DNA of 41,801 nt from Amycolatopsis iheyensis (GTDB lineage: Bacteria > Actinomycetota > Actinomycetes > Mycobacteriales > Pseudonocardiaceae). This document shows positions 1 through 7,949 of this stretch, piece after piece (positions within the stretch are counted from its first letter, which is position 1; every line of letters starts with the position of its first letter). The notes beneath the pieces are model-generated. The model was not told the DNA's origin and did no database searches. It was given only the letters and a program-made list of their open reading frames with translations. Location: assembly GCF_024703995.1 (NCBI RefSeq), contig NZ_JAMXQV010000049.1:1-41801 (forward strand), written 5' to 3'. The position numbers and the translations under genes were made by a program.

Positions 1-1470
1 CCCGCCCGAGCGGCGCGAGCCGCCCGAAGCCGCGCCGGAGCGGGCCGAGCCGCCGGTCGCGGGCGCGCCCGAGCGGCGCGAGCCTCCCGAAGCGCCCGAG
101 CCACCCGAGCCTCCCGACCGGCGGCCTCCGCCGGAAACCTGCTCCTCGCGCAGCGCCTGGCCGTTCGCCCGGGAGCGCTGGCCGCCGCGGTTCTCCTTCG
201 GTGTTGCCGGGCCGCCGCGGCGGCCGCGGCCGGAACCCGGCGCCGCGCCCGAGGCCGTGACCTTCTTCGGGCGGTTGTCCACCGGGGGCCGCTTCGGGGA
301 CGCCGTGAACGAACGCTCGCCCGGGGCCAGCTCCGCCAGCAGCGGGTGACCCGGGCCGAGCTGGGTCGTCGTCGGCTTGATGCCCGCCTTGCGCGTCAGG
401 TCACGCACGTCGCGGACCTGCGCGTCCGTCATCAGCGTCACCACGGTGCCCGACGCCCCGGCGCGCGCCGTGCGGCCCGAGCGGTGCAGGTACGCCTTGT
501 GCTCCACCGGCGGGTCCGCGTGGATGACCAGCCGGACGTCGTCGACGTGGATGCCCCGCGCCGCGATGTCGGTCGCCACCAGAGTGCGAGCCGCCCCCGA
601 AGAGAACGCCTCCAGGTTGCGCGTGCGCGCGTTCTGGCCCAGGTTGCCGTGCAGCTCCACCGCCGGGACGCCCGCGGCCAGCAGCTTCCGCGTCAGCGCC
701 TTCGCGCGGCTCTTCGTCCGGGTGAACACCAGGGTGCGGCCCGGCGCCGCGGTCAGGTCGACCAGCACCGGCAGCCGGTGGGTCTCCTCCAGGTGCAGGA
801 CGTGGTGCTCCATCGTCGACACCGGCGACTGCGCCGAGTCGACGCTGTGCGTGACCGGGTCGTCCATGAAGCGCTTGACCAGCACGTCGACGCCGTTGTC
901 CAGCGTCGCGGAGAACAGCAGCCGCTGCCCGCGAGACGGCGTCGCGTCCATGATCCGCCGCACCTCGGGCAGGAAGCCCAGGTCGGCCATGTGGTCGGCC
1001 TCGTCGAGCACGGTGATCTCGACGGCGTCGAGCTTCACGTGCCCGGAGCGCATGTGGTCGGCGAGCCGGCCGGGGCAGGCGACGACGATGTCGACGCCGT
1101 CACGCAGCCGGGTGATCTGCGGGTTCGCGCTGACGCCGCCGAAGATGGTCGTCGCGCGCAGGCCCAGCGGCTTCGCCAGCGGCAGGATCGACGCCTCGAT
1201 CTGCGTCGCGAGCTCGCGGGTCGGCGCCAGGATCAGCGCGCGGGGACGGCCCGGCTTGCGCCGCGTCGGGCCCGCCGCGAGGCGCGCCAGCACGGGCAGG
1301 ACGAAGCCGTAGGTCTTGCCGGAGCCGGTCCGGCCGCGGCCGAGCACGTCGCGCCCGGCGAGGGTGTGCGGCAGGGTCGCCGCCTGGATCGGGAAGGGCT
1401 CGGTGACGCCCTGGGCGGCCAGCGCGTCCACGAGGGTGGTGGGCAGGCCGAGTTCAGCGAAAGTGCTCAT
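1..1470 (-). CDS. DEAD-box RNA helicase, C-terminus cut by window edge
   Basis: ATP-dependent RNA helicase of the DEAD-box family (RhlE/DeaD-like), expected to remodel structured RNA in the cytoplasm. The reverse reading frame opens at ATG 1468-1470 and stays open to base 1. Visible motifs in order: the Q-motif region (Phe4, PFPIQ around residue 28), motif I GRTGSGKT (about 46-53), motif Ia APTRELATQ, motif II DEADH (about 155), motif III SAT, and the C-terminal RecA-lobe motifs VFTRTK, ATDIAARGI and HRSGRTARAG. After about residue 400 comes a basic, Gly/Ser/Arg-rich tail with SGGSRRSG-type repeats, typical of actinobacterial homologues and probably RNA-binding. No clear Shine-Dalgarno sequence precedes the ATG. 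At least 490 residues are encoded and the true end lies outside the window. Confidence 0.95.
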   Translation of the reverse strand, partial: MSTFAELGLPTTLVDALAAQGVTEPFPIQAATLPHTLAGRDVLGRGRTGSGKTYGFVLPVLARLAAGPTRRKPGRPRALILAPTRELATQIEASILPLAKPLGLRATTIFGGVSANPQITRLRDGVDIVVACPGRLADHMRSGHVKLDAVEITVLDEADHMADLGFLPEVRRIMDATPSRGQRLLFSATLDNGVDVLVKRFMDDPVTHSVDSAQSPVSTMEHHVLHLEETHRLPVLVDLTAAPGRTLVFTRTKSRAKALTRKLLAAGVPAVELHGNLGQNARTRNLEAFSSGAARTLVATDIAARGIHVDDVRLVIHADPPVEHKAYLHRSGRTARAGASGTVVTLMTDAQVRDVRDLTRKAGIKPTTTQLGPGHPLLAELAPGERSFTASPKRPPVDNRPKKVTASGAAPGSGRGRRGGPATPKENRGGQRSRANGQALREEQVSGGGRRSGGSGGSGASGGSRRSGAPATGGSARSGAASGGSRRSGG

Positions 1471-1747
1471 AAGTGCATGCGGGCGCGCTCGGCGCCCTGA
1501 TCTCCGTTACCTGAGAAGGGCCGCTCGAGGCACTCATTACCGCCGAGAGCGGGGCTAACGCTGTCCTGCCCGGCGCAGACCGGTCGTTCGGCCGCGGCGC
1601 GTGGTAGTCGACAACAGCAGCGGGCCGAGGCAGAACTGAGCGGCCCGCATAATCAGTGTACCAATGAGAGTGACGTGGCCCCAGTGAGATTGCCCGCACT
1701 CGCGCGGCCTTGCTAAGTTACCGGTCGGTAATCGAGGAGGCTCACCC
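1471..1747. other. 277-bp divergent intergenic region
   Basis: Spacer between the reverse helicase gene and the forward acyl-CoA dehydrogenase gene. It holds no convincing reading frame. The only clear element is the operator-like inverted repeat at 1716-1732. A CATAAT hexamer at 1648-1653 could be a forward -10 box but has no good -35 partner. The long spacer is compatible with a structured 5' leader on the helicase mRNA, but I could not identify a defined hairpin. Confidence 0.5.
1716..1732. promoter_or_regulatory. Operator-like inverted repeat upstream of acyl-CoA dehydrogenase
   Basis: The sequence AGTTACCGGTCGGTAAT contains the arms TTACC and GGTAA around GGTC. It sits directly before the GAGGAGG ribosome-binding site (about 1735-1741) of the gene starting at 1748, so a bound repressor would block initiation or early elongation. 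A/T-rich ends stand out in this GC-rich DNA. Almost the same sequence precedes ccr at 40213-40229. TetR-family binding is inferred from the symmetry and the neighbouring gene type. Confidence 0.55.
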
Positions 1748-3454
1748 ATGCTGCTGAACCCGCGCGAGTACGACCCGGCACACTTCGACGCCGAGACCCG
1801 GCGCCTGCTGCGCGCCACCATCGACTGGTTCGAGCAGCGCGGCAAGGCGAAGCTGACCGAGGACTACCACAACCGCACCTTCTACGCGGACTTCCTCGAG
1901 TTCGCGGGCAAGGAAGGCCTGTTCTCGACCTTCCTGACGCCGGCCGCCAACGCCGACGGCAACCCGGACAAGCGCTGGGACACCGCCCGCGTCGCCGCGC
2001 TGTCGGAGATCCTCGGGTTCTACGGCCTCAACTACTGGTACCCGTGGCAGGTCACGATCCTCGGCCTCGGCCCGGTGTGGCAGAGCGGCAACGACGTCGC
2101 CCGCAAGCGCGCCGCCGACGCCCTCGACGCCGGTGGCGTCGGCGCGTTCGGACTGTCCGAAAAGGACCACGGTGCCGACATCTACTCCTCCGACCTGGTG
2201 CTCACCAAGGACGGCGACGGCTACCGCGCCACCGGCTCGAAGTACTACATCGGCAACGGCAACTGCGCGCGCACGGTGTCGGTCTTCGGCCGCGTCGACG
2301 GCGTCGAGGGCCCGGACCAGTACGTCTTCTTCTACGCCGACTCCGAGCACCCGAACTACCACGTGGTCAAGAACGTCGTGCCGTCGCAGATGTACGTCGC
2401 CGAGTTCCGGCTCGAGGACTACCCGGTGGCCGCCGAGGACATCCTGCACGTCGGCGCCGAAGCCTTCAGCGCCGCGCTGAACACGGTCAACATCGGCAAG
2501 TTCAACCTCTGCTTCGGCGGCATCGGCATGGCGACGCACTCGTTGTACGAAGCCATCACGCACGCGCACAACCGGGTCCTCTACGGAAACCCGGTGACGG
2601 ACTTCCCGCACGTGCGCCGCGAGTTCGTCGAGGCCTACGCGCGGCTGACCGCGATGAAGCTGTTCTCCGACCGCGCCGTCGACTACTTCCGCAGCGCGAA
2701 CCCGGACGACCGCCGCTACCTGCTGTTCAACCCGATCACCAAGATGAAGGTGACCACCGAGGCGCAGAAGGTGATCGGCCTGGTCGCGGACGTCGTCGCC
2801 GCGAAGGGCTTCGAAGCCGACACGTACCTGGCGATGTCGAAGAACGACATCGACGGCCTGCCGAAGCTCGAAGGCACGGTGGCGGTGAACCTCGCGCTGA
2901 TCGCGAAGTTCATGCCCGCGTACCTGTTCGCGCCGCAGGAGTACGCGCCGGTCGGCACCCGCACCGACGCCGCGGACGACGAGTTCCTCTTCCGCCAGGG
3001 CCCCGCGCGCGGCCTGTCGAAGGTCCGGTTCCACGACTGGAAGACCGCCTACGCGCAAGCCGCGCACATCCCGAACGTCGCGCTGTTCACCGAGCAGGCC
3101 GGCCACCTGGTCGAGCTGCTCACCGAGGCCGCGCCGGACGAGGCGCAGCAGAAGGACCTCGACTTCGGCCTCGCGCTGACCGAGCTGTTCACGCTGATCG
3201 TCTACGGGCAGCTCGTCCTGGAGCAGGCCGGGATCACCGGCCTGGACGCCGAGGTCGTCGACCAGATCTTCGCCGTGCTGGTGCAGGACTTCAGCGCCGC
3301 GGCGGTGGACCTGAACGGCAAGGCGAGCTCGACCGAGGCCCAGCAGGCGATCGCGCTGGCCGCGCTGCGCAAGCCGGTGGTGGACGCCGAGCGCTTCGAG
3401 AACGTCTGGGCGCGCGTGCGGGCGCTTTCCGGCGTCTACGCCATGCAGCCGTGA
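1748..3454 (+). CDS. Acyl-CoA dehydrogenase (FadE-type, long form)
   Basis: FAD-dependent acyl-CoA dehydrogenase catalysing alpha,beta-desaturation of an acyl-CoA thioester; substrate length is not readable from sequence. At 568 residues it is longer than the usual 380-400-residue family members and matches the large FadE-like class with an extended C-terminal region. Supporting motifs are GAFGLSEKDHGADIYSS (about 132-148, the FAD/substrate segment), the beta-domain segment ATGSKYYIGNGNCA and the helical-domain segment FNLCFGGIGMATHSLYEAI. The ATG at 1748 follows GAGGAGG at a suitable distance. The stop overlaps the next start (TGA 3452-3454 with ATG 3454), so translation is probably coupled. 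It is probably regulated through the repeat at 1716-1732. Confidence 0.9.
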   Translation: MLLNPREYDPAHFDAETRRLLRATIDWFEQRGKAKLTEDYHNRTFYADFLEFAGKEGLFSTFLTPAANADGNPDKRWDTARVAALSEILGFYGLNYWYPWQVTILGLGPVWQSGNDVARKRAADALDAGGVGAFGLSEKDHGADIYSSDLVLTKDGDGYRATGSKYYIGNGNCARTVSVFGRVDGVEGPDQYVFFYADSEHPNYHVVKNVVPSQMYVAEFRLEDYPVAAEDILHVGAEAFSAALNTVNIGKFNLCFGGIGMATHSLYEAITHAHNRVLYGNPVTDFPHVRREFVEAYARLTAMKLFSDRAVDYFRSANPDDRRYLLFNPITKMKVTTEAQKVIGLVADVVAAKGFEADTYLAMSKNDIDGLPKLEGTVAVNLALIAKFMPAYLFAPQEYAPVGTRTDAADDEFLFRQGPARGLSKVRFHDWKTAYAQAAHIPNVALFTEQAGHLVELLTEAAPDEAQQKDLDFGLALTELFTLIVYGQLVLEQAGITGLDAEVVDQIFAVLVQDFSAAAVDLNGKASSTEAQQAIALAALRKPVVDAERFENVWARVRALSGVYAMQP

Positions 3455-3900
3455 TGGCCAGGGAGTACCGGCTCGGCGTGACGCGGAAGGCCGCGAACGT
3501 CCTCGTGCGGGCGTTGCTGGCCCGTGGGCTCCCGATCACGGGCGGCACCGGGTTCCTGCTGACCACACGCGGGCGCAAGAGCGGCGTGGACCGGACCACT
3601 CCGGTCAACGTCCTCGAAGTCGACGGCGACCGATGGCTCGTCTCGCCGTACGGCCGGGTCGGCTGGGTGCACAATCTGCGTGCCGACGCCACCGCCCGGC
3701 TGTGGCGCGGCCGCCGGCGCGAGACGTGGGAGGTCGAGGAGGCCGACGCCGCCACGGCCGGTCGCATCCTGCGCGTGTACGTCCGCAAGATCCCCGTGAC
3801 GGCGCCGTTCTTCGACGCGAAGCTCGGCGACCCCGCCGACGTCTTCGCGGCGGAAGCCGATCGACACCCGGTCTTCCGGTTGGCAAGATCACGGGCGTGA
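3454..3900 (+). CDS. Nitroreductase/F420H2-dependent oxidoreductase family (DUF385)
   Basis: 148-residue protein of the deazaflavin-dependent nitroreductase family (DUF385, Ddn-like split beta-barrel). Members bind F420 and reduce quinones or nitro compounds; many have no known substrate. The family pattern is visible in TGGTGFLLTTRGRKSGVDRTTPVNVLEVDGDRWLVSPYG broken across residues 28-66 (LTTRGRKSG, then TPVN), followed by GWVHNLRADATARL. The start overlaps the stop of the acyl-CoA dehydrogenase and the end overlaps the next gene's GTG start, so the three genes form a tightly packed operon. The function within the acyl-CoA context is unknown. Confidence 0.85.
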   Translation: MAREYRLGVTRKAANVLVRALLARGLPITGGTGFLLTTRGRKSGVDRTTPVNVLEVDGDRWLVSPYGRVGWVHNLRADATARLWRGRRRETWEVEEADAATAGRILRVYVRKIPVTAPFFDAKLGDPADVFAAEADRHPVFRLARSRA

Positions 3901-4667
3901 AGCGAGAGCGGGCAGCGGAGCTGATCTGGGACGCGTGGCTGACGGGCAAGCGGCTGGACGGGCTCCCGGAGGACGCCCGCCCGCGCGACGCGGTCGAAGG
4001 CATGGCGGCGCAGACCGCGCTCGCCGAGCTGGCCGGGCCGGTGTCCGGCTGGAAGATCGCCGCGACCACCGCCTACGCCCGCCAGTACCTCGACGTCCCC
4101 GGCCCGCTGCCCGGCGTGATGTTCGAGCGGTTCCGCCACGTCGAGGGCGAGCCGGTGCCGGCCGACACCATGACCATGGGCGTCGCCGAACCCGAGTTCG
4201 CCTTCCGGCTGAAGGCCGATCCCGGGCCGTCGCCGTCGCTGCGCGCGGTGCTCGACGCGGTCGACACGATGTTCCTCGCGGTGGAGCTGCCGGACAGCCG
4301 CTACACCGACCACCAGCACGCGGGCGGCCCGCAGCTGCTGGCCGACGTCGCGTGTGCGGGCCGGTTCGTCGAAGGCCGGGCGGTGCCGGGCTGGCGCGAC
4401 CTCGACCTGCCGCGCCAGGCCGTGGTCCTGCACGCCGACGGCGAGGAGTTCGCCCGCGGCAGCGGCAGCCTGGTGCTCGGCGACCCGAGGCTGGCGCTGC
4501 ACTGGCTGGCGATGGAGCTGTCCCGCCACGGCCTGGCCCTGAAACCGGGCGACGTCGTCACCACGGGCACGGCGACCTCGCCGTGCCCGATCCACGCGGG
4601 CGGCCACGTCGTCGCCGACTTCGGCGCGCTCGGCAGCGTGGAAGTGCGGTTCGCGGGGGGAGGGTGA
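3897..4667 (+). CDS. 2-keto-4-pentenoate hydratase / FAH-family protein
   Basis: 256-residue protein of the fumarylacetoacetate hydrolase superfamily, MhpD/hydratase-decarboxylase branch. Relatives hydrate 2-hydroxypenta-2,4-dienoate or decarboxylate oxo acids in aromatic meta-cleavage, using a divalent metal. Family features seen are the N-terminal helix pattern around GPVSGWKIA, the acidic metal-binding-type segments EPEFAFRL and ELPDSRY, and the C-terminal GDVVTTGTATSPCPIHAGG segment (about 212-230). The GTG start at 3897 overlaps the preceding stop; a longer upstream frame exists but would lie inside the previous gene. The exact substrate cannot be assigned. No ring-cleavage dioxygenase is adjacent. 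Confidence 0.85.
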   Translation: MKRERAAELIWDAWLTGKRLDGLPEDARPRDAVEGMAAQTALAELAGPVSGWKIAATTAYARQYLDVPGPLPGVMFERFRHVEGEPVPADTMTMGVAEPEFAFRLKADPGPSPSLRAVLDAVDTMFLAVELPDSRYTDHQHAGGPQLLADVACAGRFVEGRAVPGWRDLDLPRQAVVLHADGEEFARGSGSLVLGDPRLALHWLAMELSRHGLALKPGDVVTTGTATSPCPIHAGGHVVADFGALGSVEVRFAGGG

Positions 4668-4719
4668 TTCGGGGGCTATCGTGGACGCGGTCCGCCAAGG
4701 CGCTCCCGAGGAGGAACCC

Positions 4720-5082
4720 ATGCTGGGACCGATCGGGCAGGTGTCGCGGACCGTCGCCGACCTAGGCCGTGCGAAGGAGTTCTACGGTGACGTGCTCGGC
4801 CTGGAGCACCTCTACACCTTCGGCGACCTGGCGTTCTTCGACTGCGACGGCGTCCGGCTGTTCCTGACCGCCGGCGAGCCGAAGGGCGCCGAATCGGTGC
4901 TGTACTTCCGCGTCCCGGACATCGACACCGCCTACGACGACCTGCGGTCGCGTGGCGTGGAGTTCCTCGGCGCGCCGCACCTGATCTTCCGGCACGAGTC
5001 CGGCGTCGAGGAGTGGATGGCGTTCTTCACCGACCCCGACGGCCACGCCACCGCGATCATGAGCCAGGTCTCGCTAGAGTGA
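4720..5082 (+). CDS. VOC-family (glyoxalase-like) protein
   Basis: 120-residue vicinal-oxygen-chelate fold protein with two beta-alpha-beta-beta-beta modules: module one VSRTVADLGRAKEFYGDVLGLEHLY, module two YFRVPDIDTAYDDLRSRGVEF, ending in FFTDPDGHATAIM. The ATG at 4720 is chosen because GAGGAGG lies just upstream at 4709-4715, and a TATCGT hexamer (4677-4682) could be its -10 box. The family includes glyoxalase I, extradiol dioxygenases and antibiotic-binding proteins. Its small size suits a thioltransfer, isomerase or binding role, but no specific reaction can be named. It has its own leader, so it need not belong to the preceding operon. Confidence 0.85.
   Translation: MLGPIGQVSRTVADLGRAKEFYGDVLGLEHLYTFGDLAFFDCDGVRLFLTAGEPKGAESVLYFRVPDIDTAYDDLRSRGVEFLGAPHLIFRHESGVEEWMAFFTDPDGHATAIMSQVSLE
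5075..5080 (+). promoter_or_regulatory. Probable -10 box of a leaderless transcript
   Basis: TAGAGT lies six bases upstream of the GTG start at 5087, inside the end of the VOC gene. No Shine-Dalgarno sequence is present between them. This spacing places the likely transcription start on the first base of the start codon, the usual actinobacterial leaderless arrangement. Confidence 0.5.
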
Positions 5083-5086
5083 CCGG

Positions 5087-5494
5087 GTGCTGACGTTCCG
5101 TGCCGGGTTTCTGGCGCTCGCGCTGGCGGTGGCCGCGCTCGACGCCGGGTTCTGGTGGTCGACCCAGGGCCGGCCGACCGCGCGGATCGGGTTCCTGGTC
5201 GCGTTCGTGCTGGTCCTGGCCCTGCTCGCCGCGGCGGCCGGCCTGGTCCGGTGGGAGGTCGCGGCGCCGCTGGGCGCGGCCTCGACGTCGGGCCTCTTCT
5301 TCGTCGGCGCGATGGCGATCTTCAGCGTCGGCTTCGGGTTCCTGCTGACCGCCGTCGTGGAGGCGGCGCTCGTGCGGCGGCTGGTGCTGGACCTGTCCCC
5401 GGTGGGCTGGCGCGGCGGGAACTGGCTGATCAGCTCGGCGGCGGCGGTGGTTCCGGTGGCGCTGTTCGAGGCCGGCCTGGTCGCGCTCCGCTGA
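5087..5494 (+). CDS. Small integral membrane protein, unknown function
   Basis: 135-residue hydrophobic protein with four predicted membrane segments at roughly residues 6-24, 33-53, 66-92 and 110-133, joined by short Trp/Arg-containing loops. I do not recognise the family. The GTG start at 5087 fits the leaderless -10 box at 5075-5080. Its last 65 bases overlap the end of the convergent AraC-family gene, so the 3' ends of both mRNAs are complementary. The last membrane segment is encoded inside that overlap. Strong hydrophobic patterning throughout supports a real gene rather than a shadow frame. Confidence 0.7.
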   Translation: MLTFRAGFLALALAVAALDAGFWWSTQGRPTARIGFLVAFVLVLALLAAAAGLVRWEVAAPLGAASTSGLFFVGAMAIFSVGFGFLLTAVVEAALVRRLVLDLSPVGWRGGNWLISSAAAVVPVALFEAGLVALR

Positions 5495-6374
5495 CCCGGA
5501 ACGCCGACGGGCTCTCGCCGAATTCGGCCCGGAAGGCGCGGCTGAAGTGCGCGGCGTCGACGAAACACCACCGCGCGGCGATCGCCGCGACGCTCCGGTT
5601 GGCGAGCAGCGGGTCTCGCAGGTCGCGGCGGACGGCGTCGAGGCGCAGCCGCCGGATGTGCTCGGCGACCGTCACCGGTTCGCCTTCGAAGAGCCGGCTG
5701 AGCGTGCGCGGCGACATGCCGTGCGCGGCCGCGATGCTCGCGCGCGAGAGCCGCGGGTCCGCCAGGTGCCGCTCGACGTAGGTGAGCACGCGTTCGCGCA
5801 GGACGTCCGGGACGTCGTCGACGCCGATCCGGTCGCTGAGCGTCCCGGCGAGGAGGCTGATCCCGGCGTCGCCGAGGCGGGCCGCCGACGGGTCGTGGAG
5901 GTGGGCGCCCTGCGCGACCGACGCCGTCACGAAGTCGGCGAACACCGCACCGGGCCCGGTCGCGGCCGGGAAGGCGTGTTCCATGGCGCGGCCGACCGGG
6001 AGGCGCAGGACCTCGCGCGGGAAGGCCATCACCGCGGACGTCCATTCGTCCTCGAGCCGCAGCGCGTACGGGCGGCCGGTGTCGTAGAGCGCGAGCTGCC
6101 CGGGTTCGACGACGATCTCGCGGTCGTCCTGCACGACGGTCGCCCGGCCGCGGACCTGGACGCACACCTTGAGCAGGTCGGACGGCGCGCGCCGGACGGT
6201 GGCGGCGGACCGGCGGACGACCTGCGGCGTGCCCGAGACGGTGAAGACGTGGACGTCGCCGAGCGGGGTCGCGATGACTTCGCCGGCGGGTTCGGAGGCG
6301 TCGAGGTGCTCGGGGAACAGGTCCCTGAAGGCGCCGCCCAACCGGGCTCGCCAGGCTTCGCCGTGGTGGTACAC
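5430..6374 (-). CDS. AraC-family transcriptional regulator
   Basis: 314-residue regulator. The N-terminal half (about 20-185) looks like the AraC-binding-like cupin domain of the NphR/FeaR type (pattern TVSGTPQVVRR ... LLKVCVQVRGRATVVQDDREI ... GQLALYDTGRPY). The C-terminal AraC/XylS double helix-turn-helix spans about 195-295 (VERHLADPRLSRASIAAAHG, then VAAIAARWCFVDAAHFSRAF). The GTG start at 6374 follows GGAGG at a five-base spacing. It is divergent from the aldehyde dehydrogenase at 6491, so it probably activates that gene in response to an aromatic or aldehyde-related ligand. This is inference from position and from FeaR/NphR-type relatives. The C-terminus ends in a proline-rich tail within the overlap with the membrane protein gene. 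Confidence 0.9.
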   Translation of the reverse strand: MYHHGEAWRARLGGAFRDLFPEHLDASEPAGEVIATPLGDVHVFTVSGTPQVVRRSAATVRRAPSDLLKVCVQVRGRATVVQDDREIVVEPGQLALYDTGRPYALRLEDEWTSAVMAFPREVLRLPVGRAMEHAFPAATGPGAVFADFVTASVAQGAHLHDPSAARLGDAGISLLAGTLSDRIGVDDVPDVLRERVLTYVERHLADPRLSRASIAAAHGMSPRTLSRLFEGEPVTVAEHIRRLRLDAVRRDLRDPLLANRSVAAIAARWCFVDAAHFSRAFRAEFGESPSAFRVSGARPGRPRTAPPEPPPPPS

Positions 6375-6490
6375 GGGCGCCTCCGGTCGTCGCTGACTCG
6401 ATCAGGCTAACACCGTGACCCGCGGAATCAACGCGGTCGACGGTGCTCCGACCAGGCTGGACGCAACGTTCCGACGATGCGGGAGGAAGC

Positions 6491-7945
6491 ATGCTGGACG
6501 ACGTCGACTGGCGCGGCAAGATCTTTTCGGGCGGCTGGGTGGCCGCGCACGGCGGGACGCTGCCGGTGACCGAGCCGGCCACGGGCGAGGTGCTGGCGGA
6601 GGTCGGCCAGGCGGACGCGCAGGACATCGACAACGCCGTGCAGCAGGCCGCGGCGGCGCAGCCGGCCTGGGCCGAGACGCCCGGCCCGGAGCGCGCGGCG
6701 CTGATCCGCCGCGTGGCGCGGCTGCTGGAGGACAACCGCGCGGAGTTCGAGCACTGGCTGGTCCGCGAGGGCGGCGCGATCCCACCGAAGGCGGCGTTCG
6801 AGGTCGACCTGGTGCTGGCGGAGCTGTGGGAGGCGGCGGCGCTGCCGACGCAGCCGTGGGGTCATCTGCTGCCGACGAGCGAAGCGGGTCGCGAGAGCAT
6901 CGCGCGGCGCGTCCCGCTCGGGGTGGTCGGGGTGATCAGCCCGTGGAACTTCCCGCAGATCCTGTCGATGCGGGCGGTGGCGCCGGCGTTGGCGCTGGGC
7001 AACGCGGTGGTGCTGAAGCCGGACGTCAACACGGCGGTGGCGGGCGGGACGTTGATCGCGCGTCTCTTCGAAGCGGCTTCGCTGCCCGCGGGTTTGCTGC
7101 ACGTGCTCGCCGGCGACGCTCCTGCTGGGGCGGCCCTGACGGAGCACCCGGGCGTGGCGGCGATTTCGTTCACGGGCTCGACGGCGGTGGGCCGCCTGGT
7201 CGGCGAGGCGGCGGGCCGGACGTTGAAGCGCGTGAGCTTGGAGCTGGGCGGCAACAACGCATTGGTGATCCTGGACGACGCGGACCTGGAGGTGGCGAGC
7301 TCGGCGGGCGCGTGGGGCGCGTTCCTGCACCAGGGCCAGGTGTGCATGACGGCGGGGCGCCACATCGTGCTGGACACGGTGGCGGACGAGTACATCGACC
7401 GCCTGGCGGCGCGAGCTGCCCAGCTGCCCGTGGGCGACCCGTTCCGCGGCGAGGTCGCCCTGGGCCCGTTGATCAACGCGAAGCAGCTGTCCAATGTGGA
7501 CCGAATCGTGACGTCGACGGTGTCGGCGGGAGCTTCGGTCCGGGCGGGCGGCAAGTATGCGGACCTGTTCTACGAGCCGACGGTCCTCGCCGACGTCACG
7601 ACGTCGATGCCGGCGTTCCGCGAGGAGATCTTCGGCCCGGTGGCACCGGTCGTGGTGGTGTCAACGGAGGACGAGGCGGTGGCGGCCGCGAACGACTCGG
7701 AGTACGGCCTGGTGGCGGCGATCCAGACGGGTTCGGTGGAGCGTGGCCGGGCCTTCGCCGCGCGGCTGCGGACGGGGATCGTGCACGTGAACGACCAGAC
7801 GTTGAACAACGACGCGTTCGCGCCGTTCGGCGGGACCGGGGCGTCGGGGAACGGGACGCGGTTCGGTTCGGCGCACAGCTGGGACGAGTTCACGCAGTGG
7901 CAGTGGGTGACCCTGCGGGAGCAGGCCCACGGCTTCCCGTTCTGA
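6491..7945 (+). CDS. NAD(P)-dependent aldehyde dehydrogenase (benzaldehyde-dehydrogenase-like)
   Basis: 484-residue aldehyde dehydrogenase oxidising an aldehyde to the acid. Core motifs: PWNFPQILSMRAVAPALALGNAVVLKP (cofactor region), FTGSTAVGRLVGEAAG, the general base in SLELGGNNALVI, and the catalytic cysteine in HQGQVCMTAGRH. The C-terminal EEIFGPVAPVVVV and the VHVNDQTLNNDAFAPFGGTGASGNGTRFG segments are typical of the XylC/vanillin-benzaldehyde dehydrogenase branch. The start at 6491 is chosen for GGGAGG just upstream; an in-frame ATG 48 bases earlier lacks such a site. It faces the AraC regulator divergently, suggesting inducible expression. It ends four bases before the convergent 403-aa gene. 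Confidence 0.92.
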   Translation: MLDDVDWRGKIFSGGWVAAHGGTLPVTEPATGEVLAEVGQADAQDIDNAVQQAAAAQPAWAETPGPERAALIRRVARLLEDNRAEFEHWLVREGGAIPPKAAFEVDLVLAELWEAAALPTQPWGHLLPTSEAGRESIARRVPLGVVGVISPWNFPQILSMRAVAPALALGNAVVLKPDVNTAVAGGTLIARLFEAASLPAGLLHVLAGDAPAGAALTEHPGVAAISFTGSTAVGRLVGEAAGRTLKRVSLELGGNNALVILDDADLEVASSAGAWGAFLHQGQVCMTAGRHIVLDTVADEYIDRLAARAAQLPVGDPFRGEVALGPLINAKQLSNVDRIVTSTVSAGASVRAGGKYADLFYEPTVLADVTTSMPAFREEIFGPVAPVVVVSTEDEAVAAANDSEYGLVAAIQTGSVERGRAFAARLRTGIVHVNDQTLNNDAFAPFGGTGASGNGTRFGSAHSWDEFTQWQWVTLREQAHGFPF

Positions 7946-7949
7946 CCTG

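Noticed and set aside
1470..1481. Micro-ORF ATG-CAC-TTA-TGA overlapping the helicase start codon
   Set aside because: Four codons are easily produced by chance and there is no ribosome-binding site.
346..1500. Long forward frames over the helicase region (384 and 311 residues)
   Set aside because: They are antisense to an unmistakable DEAD-box helicase and are arginine-rich, as expected from GC-rich codon shadows.
1742..3106. 454-residue reverse frame opposite the acyl-CoA dehydrogenase
   Set aside because: Arg/Val/Asp-rich composition without domains; the forward strand encodes a recognisable enzyme.
3291..4721. 476-residue reverse frame
   Set aside because: It spans three genuine forward genes and shows no family pattern.
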